DNA of 64,000 nt from Gordionus sp. m RMFG-2023 (lineage: Eukaryota > Nematomorpha > Gordioida > Chordodea > Parachordodidae): assembly GCF_954871325.1 (NCBI RefSeq), contig NC_088778.1, positions 4,187,743-4,251,742 of the forward strand, written 5' to 3'. Of this stretch, positions 1 through 18,359 are shown in pieces. The position numbers and the translations under genes were made by a program. Each line of letters starts with the position of its first letter. Position 1 is the first letter of the stretch. The notes beneath the pieces are model-generated. The model searched no databases. It saw nothing but the letters and a program-made list of their open reading frames with translations, and was not told the origin of the DNA.

Positions 1-245
1 TAAAATTACTTTTATATATTTTTTAATTCTTAATATAAATAATTTAGGCCGAGTTTTAAATCATATTTCCTTCATTTTTATTTTAAATTCTCGTTGTTAA
101 ATTTTCTGACGACCCAAAGTTTTATTTATTTTAAATCTTTTTTAAATAATAACGCCAATTTTATTATTTATACTTTAAATAAAAGAATTTTTTTAAATAT
201 GGTATCTGAATTATAAAAATATTTTACAAAAGTCAAAGATAATTT

Positions 246-369
246 TACAAAATGCGTTATGCGGACTGAGTTTACCTTCAGTATGGAAGGGGATATAGAT
301 GCTCCATATCGTAGAAGCTTATTACCAGAAAATCTAGAGGCTCTCGTATTTATTAAAAAAAAAATCTAA
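246..369 (+). pseudogene. hAT transposase C-terminal remnant
   Basis: A 41-codon open stretch ends at a stop at 367-369. It carries a SLLPENLEALVFIKK-type block, which resembles the C-terminal dimerisation region of hAT transposases (an F-S-x-x-G-x-I segment followed by L-L-P-E-N and a hydrophobic L-x-F-x-K end). Nothing upstream in the window continues the transposase, so this is a fragment. A GGATCGG-rich stretch ending near CACAGACCTA at about 590-662 may be the terminal part of the same element. Calling it hAT is homology judged by eye. Confidence 0.5.
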
Positions 370-584
370 TATATTATAATTTTATATATTAAATACAATT
401 TTATAATTCATACCAACATAAAATGGATATATTATCAAATATATGTTTTTTTTTAATTATAGTCTTAATTGTAGAAATAAAAAAAATGAAATGCACAATT
501 TAATTTTTTGCATAAAAAATATTGATTTCTTAATTACATTTGGTTCAAAGGGAGGTGGTTAAAAATCAATATAAATATAGTATC

Positions 585-665
585 GGTATATCAGTATTGG
601 ATCGGTTTGGAAGCAATATCGGATCGGATCGGTGAAAAATATGTGGATCGGCACAGACCTAAATA
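585..665. repeat. GGATCGG-rich terminal-repeat relic of a hAT-like element
   Basis: Imperfect repeats of ATCGGATCGG end in GGCACAGACCTA. This GC-biased block in an AT-rich surrounding resembles terminal regions of hAT-type DNA transposons. No partner end or target duplication was found. Confidence 0.35.
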
Positions 666-1124
666 TAAGCAAGTAAATTATACTATAATATTGGGCTGGG
701 CACCAACATTAAAAACCCAAGATTAACAAAATATTGGTTTTGGTTCAAAGTATTATATTGAGTTTTTTTATATCTTCTATTTCTTATTTTAGTGCTATTA
801 GTTTGACTATATTTGATAATAAATTTAAAGAATAAAAAATCGTGATTTTAAAAAACTTTATTTAAATCTGTGTTGAGCACTAAGCGCTCTTGTTTGTCTG
901 ATCAAAATTTTGAAATCAATAGTTGCTAAAAATAAATAAAAAATTGTTACATAAAGATGTTATCTTATAATATATTAATTTTATTTATATTATAATTAAA
1001 TATATTAATATATTTTTTTTATGAAACGATCTTATATATTCTTTTTGTATAGTTTTTATTTTATTATATATTTTGTCGGAAAAAAAATATTATTTTTATA
1101 TATATTTAATTTTTTTAAGTAAAG
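666..1124. other. AT-rich stretch, nothing recognised
   Basis: About 460 bp of AT-rich DNA with short runs of A and T. I see no coding potential, RNA gene or repeat partner in the window. Confidence 0.4.
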
Positions 1125-1256
1125 AGTAGCCTGTTAATTTTTTGAAAAGTCGGTAACACGCTTTGAAAAGGTAACGAGTAAGTAACGCGTTCTTTTTTCA
1201 GATGTTTCGAGTAACGGTAACGCGTTTCTTTTTTGTAGTAACGTTTACAGCACTAG
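1125..1256. mobile_element. hAT-like terminal fragment (GTAACG-rich)
   Basis: The stretch repeats GTAACGCGTT-like motifs and ends in GTTTACAGCACTAG. The hAT element at 54,959-55,992 ends in the very similar GTTTACAGCACTA and is also rich in GAACGCGTTC motifs. It runs straight into repeat family A, so it is probably an end fragment that landed in that repeat. Confidence 0.5.
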
Positions 1257-2150
1257 GAAATTCTAATATTATACATGATTTTAAAGCATTTAAAAATTTG
1301 TTAAAATTTAAATAAGTCAAGTATTTTTTCTTGATTTTTGTCCAAAAATACGATGCTGGATTTGTTCCGACCGTGATGTTAGCGTATTATTTTAATTATT
1401 CTTAAAAAAAATATTAAATTGAAGAGAAGAGAAGCAATATGTTATTTAGATCTAAACATTTTAAGTTTTCCATATATTTACATAAATATGGTCTTAATCT
1501 AGTATTGTTAAACGGCTCGATTTAAGCCGATTTCTGGCAAAATCAATATATTTACCAGAAAAATTTTACGCGAGCCAGAAGATTTTGCTCATAGATGGCA
1601 CACATGTTTGGACATCTATTAGTAAAATCTAGGCAATATTCTCGCTAATACATTAAGTTAACAGTTTGAAAATTCTGCTCGAATTGAGCCGTTTAACAAA
1701 AATACCTTAATCCATTTTCATTTTTTTCTATTGAAAGATGTAGTCAGCAATTTGAATTTAAAAAAAAATTAAGATAGAATCTATAGAATAGGTTATAACT
1801 GAAGATACGTATAAATAAATATTCAGATTACACCTTTATTGTTATTCATCCCAAATAAATAAATTGACAATCATATATTTAAGGCCTTTTTATAATTTTA
1901 TTAAATTTTAAATAAAATTTATTAATATATTATAAAACTCCATCTTGCGGAAATAAATATATAATAAATAAATACGATTTTTTATAATATAAATATTTAA
2001 CAATAAAAATGTTACAAGTTTGTTTGAAGCTATTTTCAAAAACGTTATTTTTATTACACACTGAAATTTTATCTAATCCAAATAAGTTATTTACTGTTGA
2101 TTAAAGGATTTATATAATAAATAGTTATAAAATTCTTAAAAAAAAATGGA
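1250..2150 (+). repeat. Repeat family A, copy 1
   Basis: About 0.9 kb shared with four other places in the window. Landmarks in order are: AAATTCTAATATTATAC, a TTTTTGTCCAAAA block, GTGATGTTAG, ATTACACC..TATTCATCCCAAATA, ACTCCATCTTGCGGAAATAAA, AAAAATGTTACAAGTTTGTT, TTACACACTGAAATTTTATC and AATAAGTTATTTA. Its left end is cut by a hAT-like fragment. No protein is encoded. The class is unknown; it could be a non-autonomous element or the untranslated part of a larger one. Confidence 0.75.
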
Positions 2151-2869
2151 ATTTACCTGAAATCAATTCTCGATGCCAAAATAGTTCTTTCATCTTTATA
2201 TAGTTGTTTTGCTATATATGTCAATCCATCCTACATCCTCTATATTGCTAGGATAGAGTAATTTTTTGATATCAGTCATAATGTTTATTCCTCCATAAGC
2301 TATAAAAAATTTTTTTAAACAGTTTGAGGAATATTTTTCACATTTAGTATATATTTGATATAATCGACGTAGTCTTCGATAGAACAATCTTCCTTTTAAA
2401 AGTCCTGAAGAATAATTTTATCCATAATTTCTAAATATATATAATTTTTTTTTATAAACAGATAAAAAAATTATAATTCTATATATTATTAAACTTAATT
2501 GAAAACCGCGCGACTTAGATTTTTTATTTATTTCGTCGCCATTTTTTATAGTCAAAACAATAGATTCTTTATTATAAAATTGTTTCCTATATATAGTCTT
2601 TTATAATTATGTCATTTAACTTCTACCAATATGCAATTACATTGACCTCCATAAGATAATATAAAATGTAAGAAATATATAATTCAAATAGCGTAACCTT
2701 TTAATATATATATAAACATTCAAATATAACACTTACAACCACTGTATCTCTCATTAACCTATAAAACTTTCCACCCTCCAATCTAAAGAGCATGATAATT
2801 TCCACAAAATAAGTAACCTAAATATCAAATCCACTCTCCGCTTACTAATATCTGAAGACTCAACCAGTA

Positions 2870-3260
2870 ATGAAGCAAGTTACGACAAACTTAAATTAGA
2901 GCACCCTTCTGGAATGACTTCATGCCTCCTCCTTTGCCCAACCTATTTCCTACTGATATCATTCTTGGCGAGGTGCGCAAATGCATTCTATCTTTTCATC
3001 GCGACTCTTCACACGGTTCCCATGGGCCTCGTCCCATCTTCCTTCAGGACCTAACAACTACAATCATAGTCTGCCAGGTCTCAAGCTTACAAAATTTAAT
3101 GACATTCTTACAATTAAAAATCGCATTAAAATGTTCGCGAATCCATCAGAACCACTCTTATTCTGTGCTAGCATTCGAAACCCAGGTTTTTACAATCGGA
3201 TGCCCCTCCTGGCATTAACTCCTTCAAATGGTTTTTACATCCCGTCGTGGAGACGGTGAT
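2870..3260 (+). pseudogene. LINE reverse-transcriptase relic, fragment
   Basis: Frame-shifting open stretches show a pattern seen at the start of non-LTR retrotransposon reverse transcriptases: a hydrophobic I-L-x-E-V-x-K-x-I-x-S-F segment, then S-S-H-G-S-H-G-P-R-P-x-x-L-x-D-L, comparable to the common SSGGLDGLRPxHLxDL block. A more complete relic of what looks like the same kind of element lies at 20,560-21,700. At least two overlapping frames carry the signal, so it is a decayed copy. Confidence 0.5.
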
Positions 3261-3299
3261 CCTATTCTAGATCCGGATCACAGGGAACCTTTTAGACCT

Positions 3300-4600
3300 C
3301 CATTTGCCGCCAAATGACGTTGCCACTCTCCCGCCAATAGATGCTGAAGGTAGGATTTTGGGCGAGATTTAGGTCACTGTAATTTATATAAATTTTTTTA
3401 AGGGTAGATATAGATTTTAGAGGAAGATTTGCCTCCAGTACATTTGAAAAAAAAATCTCAAATAAATAGCTCTAAAAATAGAATTTAATGTTAGGAGTTT
3501 TTCAAATGAAATATCAGTAAAATAGAATTACATTAAAAAATATTTTTTTAAATTATTAAGAATATATATTATCTATGTGCTAATCTTTTAAATAATTTAA
3601 TACTTCTAACGCTAAAGACATATTAGTTTAACATTAATAATATTTATAGAATTCTCAAATTTAATATAATCGTCATTCTAAATATAAGAGGAGTCAATAT
3701 TTTGGATATTATTATTGAGTTAAGTGGGTTCATCTAAAATCATGATGCAAATATATTTTTTCTCACCACATGATACCAATCTACTTTTATAACAAGGATG
3801 TATGACCATTTCTAACTTATACAATGATAATGTTGCGAGTATATATGGAAAACTAAAATGGATATGAGCAGTAATACTGCATTCTTCTAGTTCTATATCA
3901 TTATATTTTTTTAAATAAACTTATTTTTTCAGTTTCACTTTTAAAAATATTCATTTATTAATTAAATAGGTAAGATGCAATATTTTTTTTTTCATTGAAC
4001 TTGGTCAAATTTAATATTTAAATAAATAAATTATTCATTTACCTCGATATTGATTTTATAATTAAAAAAATGGTATTTATGATAATCCATTAAATCGTAA
4101 TATTTTTTATTTTTCAGAATTTAAAATACAAATATTTAAGACTTTCGAAAATATTCAAATAAATACAAATACAAAAAAAAACAATAGTTTTCGTGTTACT
4201 GTCTTCTAACCCTAGAGGGCTTAACAATTCACACCATAATGAGTCGCTTTAGTCAATAACAATCTTATTTGACAAGCCAAGATCTTCCCAAATGGAGCCG
4301 CCTTTATGACTCCTATCGCTTAATGTAGGTATATTAGAATTGAGGAAAAAAATATAATTAATATTATCATTGATGAAAAATTAGACGAAATAAAATTATA
4401 TTAACATATAGATTCGGAGACATTTAATTTTGTTATTTATAAATTTTGCTATAATATACATCATGTAAATCGGGTAAAATCTTATTTCCCGATAAATTAT
4501 AATTCTGAGAAAAGCGATTTGCCATCTATCTTTTGGGAAAATTATTAATGTTTTCTTTTAATTTCTTCATCCCTTCTTCTTTTTTTTATTAGATAACTTT
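3300..4600. other. Intergenic AT-rich DNA, nothing recognised
   Basis: No coding, RNA or repeat feature is supported here. Short GC-richer patches at 3,300-3,370 and 4,190-4,320 have no partner that I could find in the window. Confidence 0.4.
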
Positions 4601-4604
4601 TCAG

Positions 4605-4764
4605 AATTCCCCAAATAGTAAGTTACGTGATTGATTTAACTGCAAAAAAAAGATTTGAGTACGTACCGAGAGATGAGAAAGTCGTCAATGCTAGAGATCG
4701 ATGTAGAGAGGCTATGAGATTGGATGATGCTTGCTTGACAAATTTTAATATGATAAAAATATAA
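4605..4764 (+). CDS. Orphan exon-like open stretch, product unknown
   Basis: A TTTTCAG acceptor at 4,599-4,604 is followed by one leftover base and 52 sense codons before a stop at 4,762-4,764. The peptide is highly charged and balanced (it contains KKRFEYVPRDEKVVNARDR and CREAMRL), unlike the Asn/Lys/Ile/Phe-rich translations of random AT-rich DNA nearby. I do not recognise the family. No neighbouring exon in a matching phase was found, so it could be the end of a gene, a stray processed fragment, or chance. The aPKC-like gene lies 4 kb downstream on the same strand, but the peptide does not look like a PB1 or C1 domain. Confidence 0.3.
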
Positions 4765-4834
4765 GGGAAGGAGCCTTCTTCAAAGTTATTTTGACAAAGG
4801 TAGCAGCAACTAAAGAGCATTTTTTTTAAAAATA

Positions 4835-5420
4835 ATATTAGCTCTTTTAATTATATTACTTTCTTTAATTTAATATAATGTAATTAATCTCAATCTAATT
4901 CACTTTTCATATGCTTTTTACTATAGTTTTCACGTGGGATTGACACAATCAACATTGCATTCTTGTGGTCATCAAATCTAATAGCTTCTTTATACCCAAC
5001 TTTAGGTATTCTTTACCATCTCTTTATTATCTCTAACTTCGTATTCCCTGATCAAATCTTTTCTCCATCATTCCGGGCCGCTTTTGGCAGTTGATCAATC
5101 GTGCTTTTTCTATATACTTTTTAGTTCCTTATTAAATTATGTAAAACGTTTTTACTTGCCCCTTTTTAACTGAGCTCTCCAATTTTCATTTAAAGTAACA
5201 TTCATATCTTATTTTTTGAGAATAATACAATATATTTTAAACCTTTTAAATAAATAACAGTGATGATTAATTTAATTTGATATAGTTGAAAATATTTTTA
5301 GAAGTTTTTTTTGTTGACAAACCAACGGTTATAAGAAATTAATATGATACTCTATGCGACGGTTATTCGTTCATGAATTAATTTTAAATTTTGAGCCGTG
5401 ACTGGGACTGACAAGCTACC
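4835..5420 (+). repeat. Repeat family B, copy 1
   Basis: Diverged direct repeat of 6,300-6,985. Shared landmarks are TTCACGTG, ATAGCTTCTT, a TTTACC(A/C)TCTC block, GCGCTTTT/CGCTTTT..GCAGT, TGATACTCTATGC and AATTTTAAATTTTGAGCCG near the end. No protein is encoded. The class is unknown. Confidence 0.55.
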
Positions 5421-6299
5421 AAAAATATTATTGCATGTGTTTGGGGAAAGGATAGTGGGGTAAATTATTTTACAAATCATTGAAAATTTAATCTTACAAA
5501 TTTGTACTTTTAGTAATTTATATAGAATAAAAGAATATATATTATTAAATTTAATTAAATTTAATTAAATTTGCTATTCAAAAAGTAAGTAATTTTATGA
5601 TAATAATAAATCTTTCAATGGATTTTAAGGCGTTTTACTGTCTGTTAATAAGCACTGTATTCAACATATTCCACATTTATTATAAATATATTTTAACATT
5701 GTTTAGATTAGAAGAATTTATAATCCAGTCTTTATAAAAATCTAATTAAGAACGAAAAATAAATAATTTCGATGGAAAATTTCCTGAAAATATCATTTAA
5801 TTAATAATGGTCTGTGTTGGCCATATTAAAGAAAAATCCTGGGGAAGACAATTCTAAATCTAACGTAGTCACATAAATTTGAAATCCTATAAGCTGGTTT
5901 TGCTAAAAAATTCTTTTAAAATAAATTATATGAATATTTATAATTATGCGAATACATTTATTACATATAATTGGACCTGTGCGTCAGTTGAATTCAAGAT
6001 TATCCTTCGATAAACTTTATTGATAACTATAAAATTACAAAATTGAGTTTATATTTATAATCAGTTTTTTTTTTTCAATAAAAGATCATAAAATATACCA
6101 ATATTTTTGTATATTTTATTTTTAATTTAACTTTTCTTTAAAAAAATTTAAATATCAATTTAAAAAATATATATAATAAGAAATTAATTTTAGTGCGCTG
6201 ATTTACGCCGCCTATATTGAGGGCGGCTAAAAAGTTGCGCGCCGCTAGCTACCGATTATTATTTAACTCGCGTAGGTGACCGATAGTACAGGTTTACAT

Positions 6300-6985
6300 A
6301 TAATATTATCTCCTTTCCTTTAGTAATAACTGTCTTTATTTTATATAATAACGATTTGGCTTCATCTTACTTACTTGCCATATGTGCTTTACGGTAGTAT
6401 TCACGTGAAACATTCACACTCAAAATGGCATCACAGAACAAATAGCTTCTTCATATCTAAGTTCGTTCCTCTTTACCCTCTCCTCATCGTCAAATCCAAT
6501 TGCTTATTCACATCCAATTTCAACACATCACAGCTATTATCTCCATTATACTTTCCGACCAAATCATGGCTCACTTTATTTTTCCAAGCGCTCTTTTAGC
6601 AGTCTAACTAGAGGCCCTTACTCCATTTTGTTCCTTTTCTAAATTATATAATAAACATCTGTATTTATTTTATATTTTTACCTAGCCCCCATTTTCTACT
6701 GAGCGCCACACCGGTTTACATTCAAAATAACATTCTTTTTCCTTTTTTTTTGCGCAACGAGAGAATAATAATTTACATAACATATTTTATAATTTTTGAA
6801 TAAATAATAACATTGATGATTTTATTAGATATTATAAATTAAAGCCTATTTCTATATACTAAAATGAACTTGAGAATATTTGTGTATAATATTTACTAAT
6901 CCGAAGCCATGAATTGATACTCTATGCCACATGATGGGTCATATGCGCATAAATTAATTTTAAATTTTGAGCCGGGACTGGGCCA
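6300..6985 (+). repeat. Repeat family B, copy 2
   Basis: Second copy of the family seen at 4,835-5,420, in the same orientation and about 1.45 kb away. It ends with the same TTTTAAATTTTGAGCCG..GACTGGG motif. The open frame at 6,375-6,599 lies inside this repeat and is not supported as a gene. Confidence 0.55.
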
Positions 6986-8930
6986 GACTTTACTTTATGT
7001 AATTAAGAGGGGTGGGTGAATTTTGAATCAGGATATATTGTTTGTTTGTTTTTTTCAAATTTCTTTCATTCTCCATAATATACAAATATAATAGGTATAT
7101 TTTTAATTCTTATAAAGCCAAATATAAAAGCTACTAACAAGCCTGTAAATGCAAAAATAGAAACATGGACAATAAGTTTTAGTAGCGTTATTTTGATATA
7201 AGTATATTTTTCATCAATTTATTTTTTAAAGTTTTAATTACGTTAGTTCAATAAATGGACTTGAAACATCTCCAATTCTAGGTTTTTTTTACTGATATCC
7301 ACAATAAATAAATGTTATCTTTTTTATTATTAGGTTTGAAGAAGCCTTATTTGTGGTAAATTGAGTTTAATGCACGATAAATATATATTATTATTAAATT
7401 ATTTATAAAATAACCATCTCACATGATAGATATAAACTGTAAAAATATGTTGAAAAATATGTAAAGAACTACAACCGAAAAATTATTTATAATATATTGT
7501 TTAAACTTTTTTCAAATTGAACGAATGTAATAAAAGTAAAAGTTCGTAAAAAATTCGCATAAAATAAAAGAATTATCACACATCATATTTTTTTCAAAAA
7601 AACAATTTTATTAACCGGATCAATTTCATGGCACATATAGAAAAACACCTATTATAAATTATATAAGAGTAAAATATTAATAAACTTATAATAAATGACT
7701 GTAGTATAATAATAATTAATTCCTTAAATATTTTGATATGAATAAATTTTACAACTAAATCATTCCTGAAATATTATTATCCAACTCAATTTTAATATTT
7801 TATTTTCGATAAATTACATGGAGTTTTTTTTTTATTGAAAGATTAACTTTCAATATTTAAAGATTTAAATCTTGTGATAAAATCTGATCTCATCATATAA
7901 TCTAAAATTCCATTTTATTACTCTTATTTACCAAACTTTAAGTCATACCACCCAAAAATTTATCATACCATTTAAAAAAAATTCTAATGTAAGTGGTTTC
8001 TTTTTGCGTAGCCAAAGTATTTAAAGTTTAAATATTACAAAACATATCTAGATTTATCATGATTTAAAGCATGAGCTTTAAAAATCAATATAGAAAAGAA
8101 ATTAATTATTTTAAGAGAGACTTAATAAAGTGAATTAGATTAAAACCGTCAACTTTAAAATTACGCTTTGACTGAATTCTTATATATCTAGACCTCTCGA
8201 AGATAGTTCATTCTCTCTAAGATTTAATTAATTATCATCCCTTTTTGCATAAAGAATCGATTTTTTAAGTATTTTAGATTTTTCTGTAATCTAGGAGATC
8301 GTCAATCTTTTATCTAGTAATTGATAATCCAGAAATTTAATGAGGATCTTTTTATCACATTTTACTATTTAGATTGTTCGTAATCCATTCTAAATTATTA
8401 GTAATAGTAAATGATGAATAGTAGCTAAGTATAATATTTAATAAAACTGCTAATAATATTTATAACCGTTTGTTTAGCATAATAATTTCTAACTTAAATC
8501 TATAATTTAATTTCTGAATTATTATAGTAGTCTTCATTTGCATCCTAATACAAATTTGAATAATAAATTTTAGGTGTATTTGTGGAATTTTTTTTATTCC
8601 CAATCGATCATACAGTAATGTTTTAATGAAGCTCGACACGTTTAGTTATAGCTTAAAACTTAAATCTCATGCGCACATAACCTCATCATGTCGCATAGAG
8701 ATTCATGGCGTCTTTCAATTTATTAATAATGTAAAAATATTCTTAAGTTCATTTAACTTAAAATCTAACGATATTTTCACATCTTATATAATTTGTTTGA
8801 CAAGAATCAAAACTTCTAATAATATATATAAACACGTATTTTCAACAATATCTGAATAAATCATCATTGTTCATTTGTTATAAAATTTGAGATATGTTGT
8901 CTAAAAATTTGTTTATGTGCTTTAAAAAAG
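6986..8930. other. Upstream flank of the kinase gene, nothing recognised
   Basis: About 1.9 kb of AT-rich DNA. It should contain the promoter and, if the kinase has a normal atypical-PKC architecture, the exons for its PB1 and C1 domains. I looked for their cysteine/histidine and acidic patterns and did not find them. Confidence 0.4.
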
Positions 8931-14618
<5,688 letters not shown>

Positions 14619-15056
14619 TTATTTTAATATTAAATTTATTATGGAATATGTAGTAAATCTAGATGCATGATACCCAAATTTCGTTAATCCAGTTATTTTG
14701 AAAATTCTTTAGGTTGTATATTTAAATTAAACGCGTGGCACAAATATTCAATTTATTAAAGTATTTTTTTGACACTATCCTTTTAATTATATAAAATTAT
14801 TTTTCCTTATTTAATACAAATCTAATAAACATTTAAATACCGAACCCATGATTAAAAAACTATGAAATGTATAAAAATATGCTACCCTTTGCCTTGCGAG
14901 TAATTTGTCCATGAATGTGTTGTGGTTGTTCACAGCAAACTTTTGTAGGATCGGTATGACAAAAACCAAAAATTGCCTCATTATGACTTCAAGAAACCTC
15001 AATACGAATAGCTAATACTAATTTTTGAAAAAGTTAAAAAAAATGTGTACATTGGC

Positions 15057-15534
15057 TTCAATACATTATTCAGACCTGGAATTTCTTAAAAAAAATTTTG
15101 GAAGAGTTGTTCAGTAACAAATAATTTTATGATTATAGAATTAACTTCTTTACAAATACACTTCGGTGCATATACTCTAGAACATCTTCCATAGAATTGG
15201 GTAGAAATTTTTTGGATGGATTCTACGAGAATCGAAAAAATATTTTGTTAAGTTTGAAACATATTTACTCTGTTTTAAAATGTTGAGAGCATTTTTTAAG
15301 AATATTCTACTAACGGTTGCAATATATAATCTTGTGTCGTGATAGAATACAATTTTAGTTTTTAAAAGGTTTTTCCGTTTTTGTTTAATCGTACACCGTT
15401 TATAATGCTGTAGCATATATGGGTGAAGAGTGTTTAGTACATAAGTTTATTCTATAACCAGAAAATCTTATAATATTTTGTAAAACTATTTCATCATTTT
15501 TTTTAGGAATTCCAGGTCTGATAAATGTATTGAA
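15057..15534. mobile_element. Foldback (MITE-like) element
   Basis: About 45 bp at 15,057-15,105 (TTCAATACATTATTCAGACC, then TGGAATTTCTTAAAAAAAAT) recur inverted at 15,493-15,534, with only a few mismatches. The ~390 bp between them encode nothing recognisable. No clear target duplication was found, so the superfamily is open. Confidence 0.65.
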
Positions 15535-16680
15535 TCTACTTAAAATCTAAAACCAGAGGTAAGTCGTTAAATGTATTCTTTATTGGGGTTTCCCTAGGTC
15601 ATAATAAGACAATTTATGGTTTTTTGTCAATCAAGTCCGATAAAAGCTTGCTTTGAGCAGTCACAACAAAAAAAATTAATTAAATAAACAAATATTCAAT
15701 ATACAAATATCTAATGAATATTTGGTATACGTGATAAAATGTCTGTTTGCTTTCATTTTATTTGGCATAGTTATTTATCTATCTTGATTAGATTTTCAAG
15801 AACATCTTTGTTATATTTCCTACATTTATTAAAATATGATGACGGGAAAGGAAAAATAGCGAGATTATTTCAAGTACCGCACAAAAAATAAGAGCAAATA
15901 TAAATATTTAAAAAAAATTCTATATATCCCCTTTTAAATATGACTTTTATTTAAACTTTACTTTAGATAATTAAAGTTCAAAATGCATTAATTATGAGCT
16001 GTTATAAATTTTACAGCATAGAAACATTTTTATAAAGACCATATCAAAATTGCTAAATAAACATTTTGATCAAATTTTAAAAATATAAAATAAGACATAA
16101 TTCAAAACTCTAGGATCGCTAACAATGAGCTTGAAGAGAAAATAATTCTCTTAGAAAAATATTATTGCATTTATACATTACACATTTTGTCGTTTATTAT
16201 TGTTTATACATCTCTTATTTCGCCATTTTATTATTTTCAATTTAGAAATTTGGTTCAAAGTTTTACACCTTACATTCGAAATTATTCTAAAATCATTATC
16301 AAATATGGAAAGTCAGCCATATATGGTGCCTCCCCTCAACAATCCTTTGATTCCTTACAATCTAGGGACCGGATCACGTAACGATGAGTATATAAAAGAT
16401 TTTAACTTTCTCCCGGAGGCATACTTGTGTTTCCACCTTCTACTTCCGTCTAAGTCCTTAATATCCAGAAGCTTTGGAAATGGGTTCCTAAGAAATAAAA
16501 ATTATTCCGGATAGGTCTATAAAATTATTTCGGATAGGCCCTTCGAGAGAAACGGCGTCCAGCAAGGATAGCGTTCACATTTAGGAAAACGCAGACTCTG
16601 GGTATCCTTGCTCTAGTTGTTTTAAATAGGAATTTGGAAATTTTTATATTTTTGGTGATAATATTTTTCTAATGATAAAT
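15535..16680. other. Intergenic AT-rich DNA
   Basis: No supported gene. A GC-richer patch at 16,290-16,640, containing a TATGGTGCCTCCCC stretch and CGGCGTCCAGCAAGG, has no partner in the window. If the kinase has a further 3' exon (hydrophobic motif), it would lie in this region or beyond, but I could not find one. Confidence 0.35.
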
Positions 16681-17345
16681 AATTTTTTTTTTTGGCTAAT
16701 GTATTTTCCCAAAAATTTATATTTATAATTTATGTTTTCCTATTAATGATTTTAATTATTATGTAATGTTCTTATATATTTTTAATATTAACATAATGAT
16801 TCTATTATATAATGATATTTTTTATTATTAATTTAAATTAAAAAATAATGATTTATTTAATAACGATGCAATAATATTTATAATATAATAATGATGTTAT
16901 TATCAAACTTAATGTTTTTTCTTAATTATTAATATAATATAATGATTTCATGATATTATTTATTAAAAAATGATTTAAATTAAATGAAGCCAATTATAAT
17001 AAATGTTATAATATGTTCTGAAATGTTTTTACACGAAAATTACTGTATTTGTTAATGATTAAATATAATGATTTTAGTATATAATGTTATAAATAATTAT
17101 ACGATCATATTTCTAATACAATAATGATTTTATAATATCAAACTTTATGATTTTCTTAATTATTATTAATATAATTATTATAAAATGATATTTTTTTTAA
17201 GAAATGAATAAAATGAATATGTCTCTTAAAATATTTATCCATGAATTATGATAATTTATGATATTTTTGCAATTGATTAAATATAATAATTGTATATGTA
17301 TTAATATTGTTTCAAAAATTATTTTTTTTTATAATTAATTATAAA
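16680..17345. repeat. Extremely AT-rich degenerate repeat block (TAATGATT motifs)
   Basis: Nearly pure A/T sequence studded with variants of ATAATGATTT. Two sub-blocks line up about 240 bp apart: 16,885-16,970 and 17,125-17,215 share ATAATGAT..TATTATCAAACTT and TTCTTAATTATTAATATAAT. This suggests an old tandem duplication or a degenerate satellite-like tract. Confidence 0.5.
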
Positions 17346-18359
17346 AATTTGAGCAGGTCTTTTTAAGATTATTTAATTATTACAAAATTTAACTATAGAT
17401 TCGGTGAGTAGCGAATGAATAGGATAGTAGTGAAAATTTCCAATCCAAAAATGCAGATATTTGAATATTTCTAAAAATGCTTCTAGCAGACAGAAGTCAT
17501 TGATTTCAGAGGAAACTATTATAATTTTTTAAGCTAAAATTTTCAGAGTAAATAACGTATTTTAATTTTTTAAGAAGTGTCATACCAAATAATTTTTTAA
17601 AACACGGTCTAAATCTCAATAATAAAATGTATGAAGTGGATATTCATTTATCGGTGCTTACCCCTTTTGAAAAATACCTGGCTATGCCTATAAGTCTCCT
17701 TACAGATCTAAAGTTTTTTCTAATATATTCTTATTAAATATTTTATATACCCATTAGGAATTTAACAGTTGCATAAATTAAAGAACATTTTATTCTATAA
17801 AGTAGAATTTAAAAAAAAAACCATCTAAGAAGTGCTAATTTGGAATATAAATTTGAATGAGCTGACCTTGAAATAATTTTTAGGAATTTATAATAAATAC
17901 TGAAGTAACTATTGAAAACAACTTAACTAAATTTACAAAGCTTATCTCATATAATATTGTTTTTCTTAAATACCTTACCAGTTTAATATAACACGCATCT
18001 ACGGAAGAATATTTTTGTATGTTAATCTATATTATTGCTAAGAGGTAACTGGTTACAATTTATATTTCGCAGAAAAGTATCTTATTCCCGATATTAACAA
18101 CAATAGTGGTCATAACCGTAAGCAATGCTATTACCATTATAGAAGGATAACCTAAAACCGTCTAGTAATATTTACGAGAACCATGAAACAATATGTGACA
18201 TTAAAATATTTTATTTTTCTAAGAAATGTAAACTTTGAAGATTCTATGAATCTTTAAATGGAAGATTTTGGTCTATTTATTTATTTCACTTCAATCTCAC
18301 TTTGACTAATTTCATGAACCAAAAGACACTAAACAAGAATCCTTTAATTTTAAGAATAA

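Noticed and set aside
16187-16514. Overlapping plus-strand frames of 64 and 104 codons.
   Set aside because: Two frames compete over the same bases, and neither gives a recognisable domain. The region may be an old element, but I cannot support a gene or the missing kinase 3' exon.
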